In this document: positions 41,436 to 43,103 of the stretch, piece by piece
How the letters are laid out: every line of letters begins with the position of its first letter
How positions within the stretch are numbered: the stretch's first letter is position 1
Source: Chloroflexota bacterium
GTDB lineage: Bacteria > Chloroflexota > Dormibacteria > Dormibacterales > Dormibacteraceae
Assembly (NCBI GenBank): GCA_005880175.1
Contig: VBJR01000287.1
Span: 1 to 43,103, forward strand
DNA: 43,103 nt
Direction of reading: 5' to 3'
Made by a program: the position numbers and the translations under genes
Notes under the pieces: generated by a model
What the model was told of the DNA's origin: nothing
Databases searched by the model: none
What the model saw: the letters and a program-made list of their open reading frames with translations, nothing else

Positions 41436-43103
41436 TCACGTAGACGCAGCTGGGGCGCCGGGGATCCACACGCGCATCGGTCCCGGCACCCGGTTGGCCC
41501 AGGCGAAGTAGGGAACGGCCACCAGCTCGACCGGCACGCGGGGCCGCGCGCCGTCCGCGTGGCTCACGTCCCGGTAGGGCCAACCCTCCCACTCCCCCGT
41601 GCTTCCGCTCACCCCGGCAGCCCGCACCGCGACCACCCCGCCCAGCAGGCCCGGCTCGAAGCCGTCGCCCAGCCCGCCGCCCGGCGCCAGCGCGACGTCG
41701 GACAGCTCGACACCGGCCGGCAGGTCCACCTGCTCCAGGCAGTAGACCAGCGGCCCGCGCTCGATCGCGACGCAGCCGCGCACGGCGTCCACCAGCGGGT
41801 GCGGCGCGGTCAGCCGGGCGGCGACCGGCAGCTCGAGCACGACCCGGTCGCCGGGCCGCCACGCGCGGGTGACGGTGGCGTACGCGCCGGGCGCCACGTC
41901 GCGGCGCCCCTCGCCCGCCACCGCCAGCGACGCGCCCCGGGCCCAGGCCGGCACTCGCAGCGCCAGCGTCCACGCTTCCTCCCTCGTGGCGGACACGGTC
42001 ACGTCGACGCGGCCGGACCACGGGTACTCCGTGGCGACCTCCAGCTCGGCGTCCGGCGTGCGCACACGCCCCGGCGCGTACTGGTGGATCTGCACGGCCC
42101 AGTCGCCGGCGGTCGCCACGTACTGCTCCAGCGACGAGAGCAGGCGCATCACGTTGGGCGGGCAGCACGCGCACTTGTACCAGCCGGCCCGCTCGGCCGA
42201 GCCGCGCTTGTTCCACGGCCGCTGGTGCGCCGCCCGCAGCTGGAGCGGGTTCACGTAGAAGAACGACCGGCCGTCGAGCGACACCCCGGACAGGAAGCCG
42301 TTGTACAGCGTCCGCTCGATCAGGTCGGCGTAGCGCGCGTCGCCGGTCGCGAGCAGCAGGCGCCAGCTCCACATGATGCTGGCGATGGCCGCGCACGTCT
42401 CGCAGTACGCGCGGTCCGGCGGCAGCTCGTACGCGTCGCCGAACGACTCGTCGCGGTGGCGCGAGCCGACGCCGCCGGTGAGGTACGTCCGCGTCGCGAC
42501 CATGTCCTCCCACTGCGCGACGGACGCATCGAGCAGCGCCTGCTCCCCGGTCTCGAGGTACGCGTCCACGACGCCGCTGGCCAGGTACAGAGCGCGCACG
42601 GCGTGCCCGGTCACGGTCTGCGCCTCGCGCACCGGCCGGTCGTCCTGGTAGTACGCCGGGCCGTACGTGCCCGGCCCCAGCAGCCCGTGGCCGCGGCGGT
42701 CGAGGAAGCATCGGGCGAGCGCCAGGTGCCGCTCCTCGCCGGTGAGCCGGTACAGCTCGACCAGCGCCATCTCGATCTCGGGGTGGCCGCAGACGCCGGG
42801 CCGGGCCGCCGGCCCCAGCGCCGCCTCGACGTTGTCCACCACCCGGGTCGCGATCGTCAGCAGGTCGGTCCGGCCGGTCACCCGGGCGTGGGCGACCGCG
42901 GCCTGGATCAGGTGGCCGGCGCAGTACAGCTCGTGGCCCATCGGCAGCTCGACGTAGCGCGCGCCCGGCTTCAGCACCTGGTAGTACGAGTCCAGGTAGC
43001 CGTCCTCGGCCTGGGCCGCCGCCACCAGGCCGATCGCCCGGTCGGCCTCGGCCTCCAGCGCCGGGAAGGGCGCGCGGCCCAGCTCCCAGCTCGCCGCCTC
43101 CAG
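41436..43103 (-). CDS. GH127 beta-L-arabinofuranosidase (5' end beyond window)
   Basis: At least 555 residues, running off the right edge; the frame stays open to 43103 (LEAASWELGRAPFPALEAEA is in frame). The alpha/alpha barrel holds ETC in AYCETCAAIASIMWSW, and CACCPPNVMRLL. In the characterised family member these give the zinc ligands and the catalytic nucleophile Cys, so the active site is complete. The C-terminal beta domains follow. No signal peptide can be judged. By family it cleaves beta-L-arabinofuranosyl residues, as in extensin-type glycoproteins or arabinans. It is the first gene seen in its operon, 11 nt upstream of a sugar-binding protein. Confidence 0.92.
   Translation of the reverse strand: MEAASWELGRAPFPALEAEADRAIGLVAAAQAEDGYLDSYYQVLKPGARYVELPMGHELYCAGHLIQAAVAHARVTGRTDLLTIATRVVDNVEAALGPAARPGVCGHPEIEMALVELYRLTGEERHLALARCFLDRRGHGLLGPGTYGPAYYQDDRPVREAQTVTGHAVRALYLASGVVDAYLETGEQALLDASVAQWEDMVATRTYLTGGVGSRHRDESFGDAYELPPDRAYCETCAAIASIMWSWRLLLATGDARYADLIERTLYNGFLSGVSLDGRSFFYVNPLQLRAAHQRPWNKRGSAERAGWYKCACCPPNVMRLLSSLEQYVATAGDWAVQIHQYAPGRVRTPDAELEVATEYPWSGRVDVTVSATREEAWTLALRVPAWARGASLAVAGEGRRDVAPGAYATVTRAWRPGDRVVLELPVAARLTAPHPLVDAVRGCVAIERGPLVYCLEQVDLPAGVELSDVALAPGGGLGDGFEPGLLGGVVAVRAAGVSGSTGEWEGWPYRDVSHADGARPRVPVELVAVPYFAWANRVPGPMRVWIPGAPAAST

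Noticed and set aside
1..43103. CRISPR arrays, tRNA or rRNA genes
   Set aside because: No regularly spaced repeats or tRNA/rRNA-like signatures were seen on either strand; a dedicated scan was not run.

Overview
The window is very GC-rich, densely coded DNA with frequent GTG starts and many 4-nt gene overlaps. The gene families are those of Actinomycetota or actinomycete-like soil lineages (a deep Chloroflexota or Dormibacterota relative cannot be excluded). They include an XPB helicase with its helicase-associated partner, tandem DUF6230/DUF6114 genes, AIM24 proteins, a tricorn protease homolog, a GAF-free PknB-type kinase, an ATP-dependent DNA ligase and a LAL-type LuxR regulator. No rRNA, tRNA, CRISPR array, integrase or transposase was recognised.

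Layout. 1-1646: an ECF-type sigma factor, a membrane-anchored Rieske protein with an anti-sigma-like N-terminus, and a small unknown protein form a tight operon behind two leader inverted repeats. 1671-2158: a gene-free element with 96-nt imperfect inverted arms and two internal palindromes. 2203-8026 (minus strand): kinase, HMG-CoA-lyase-like enzyme, an orphan molybdenum hydroxylase large subunit and two AIM24 proteins. 8100-10631 (plus): an atypical three-gene two-component-like operon. 10650-14465 (plus): two DUF6230-DUF6114 pairs, a type I signal peptidase and a secreted cysteine-rich protein. This block carries five copies of GTAC-N6-GTAC near three promoters and is a candidate surface-structure system. 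14549-16597: a stand-alone bis-MGD oxidoreductase, overlapping tail-to-tail with the XPB helicase pair (16549-20624, minus).

20917-27068 (minus): tricorn protease and rhomboid protease, both with apparent 5' deletions or disruptions, then ATP-dependent ligase and a Tpx-like peroxiredoxin; a TrmH-family methyltransferase lies divergently (27109-27909). 27998-33628 (plus): a carbohydrate operon (Tat-lipoprotein binding protein, two permeases, LacI regulator, GH51 arabinofuranosidase) behind a sigma70-like promoter with twin LacI-type operators. It ends at a probable bidirectional terminator against a secreted Asp-box protein (33758-35488). 35644-43103 (minus): GH127 beta-L-arabinofuranosidase (cut by the window edge), a second binding protein and two permeases, then a 918-residue LAL-type regulator.

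The right half therefore looks like an arabinose-containing-glycan uptake and degradation locus with two importers, neither with its own ATPase. The left half is dominated by signalling, redox and envelope functions. All calls come from reading the sequence; no database search was run.
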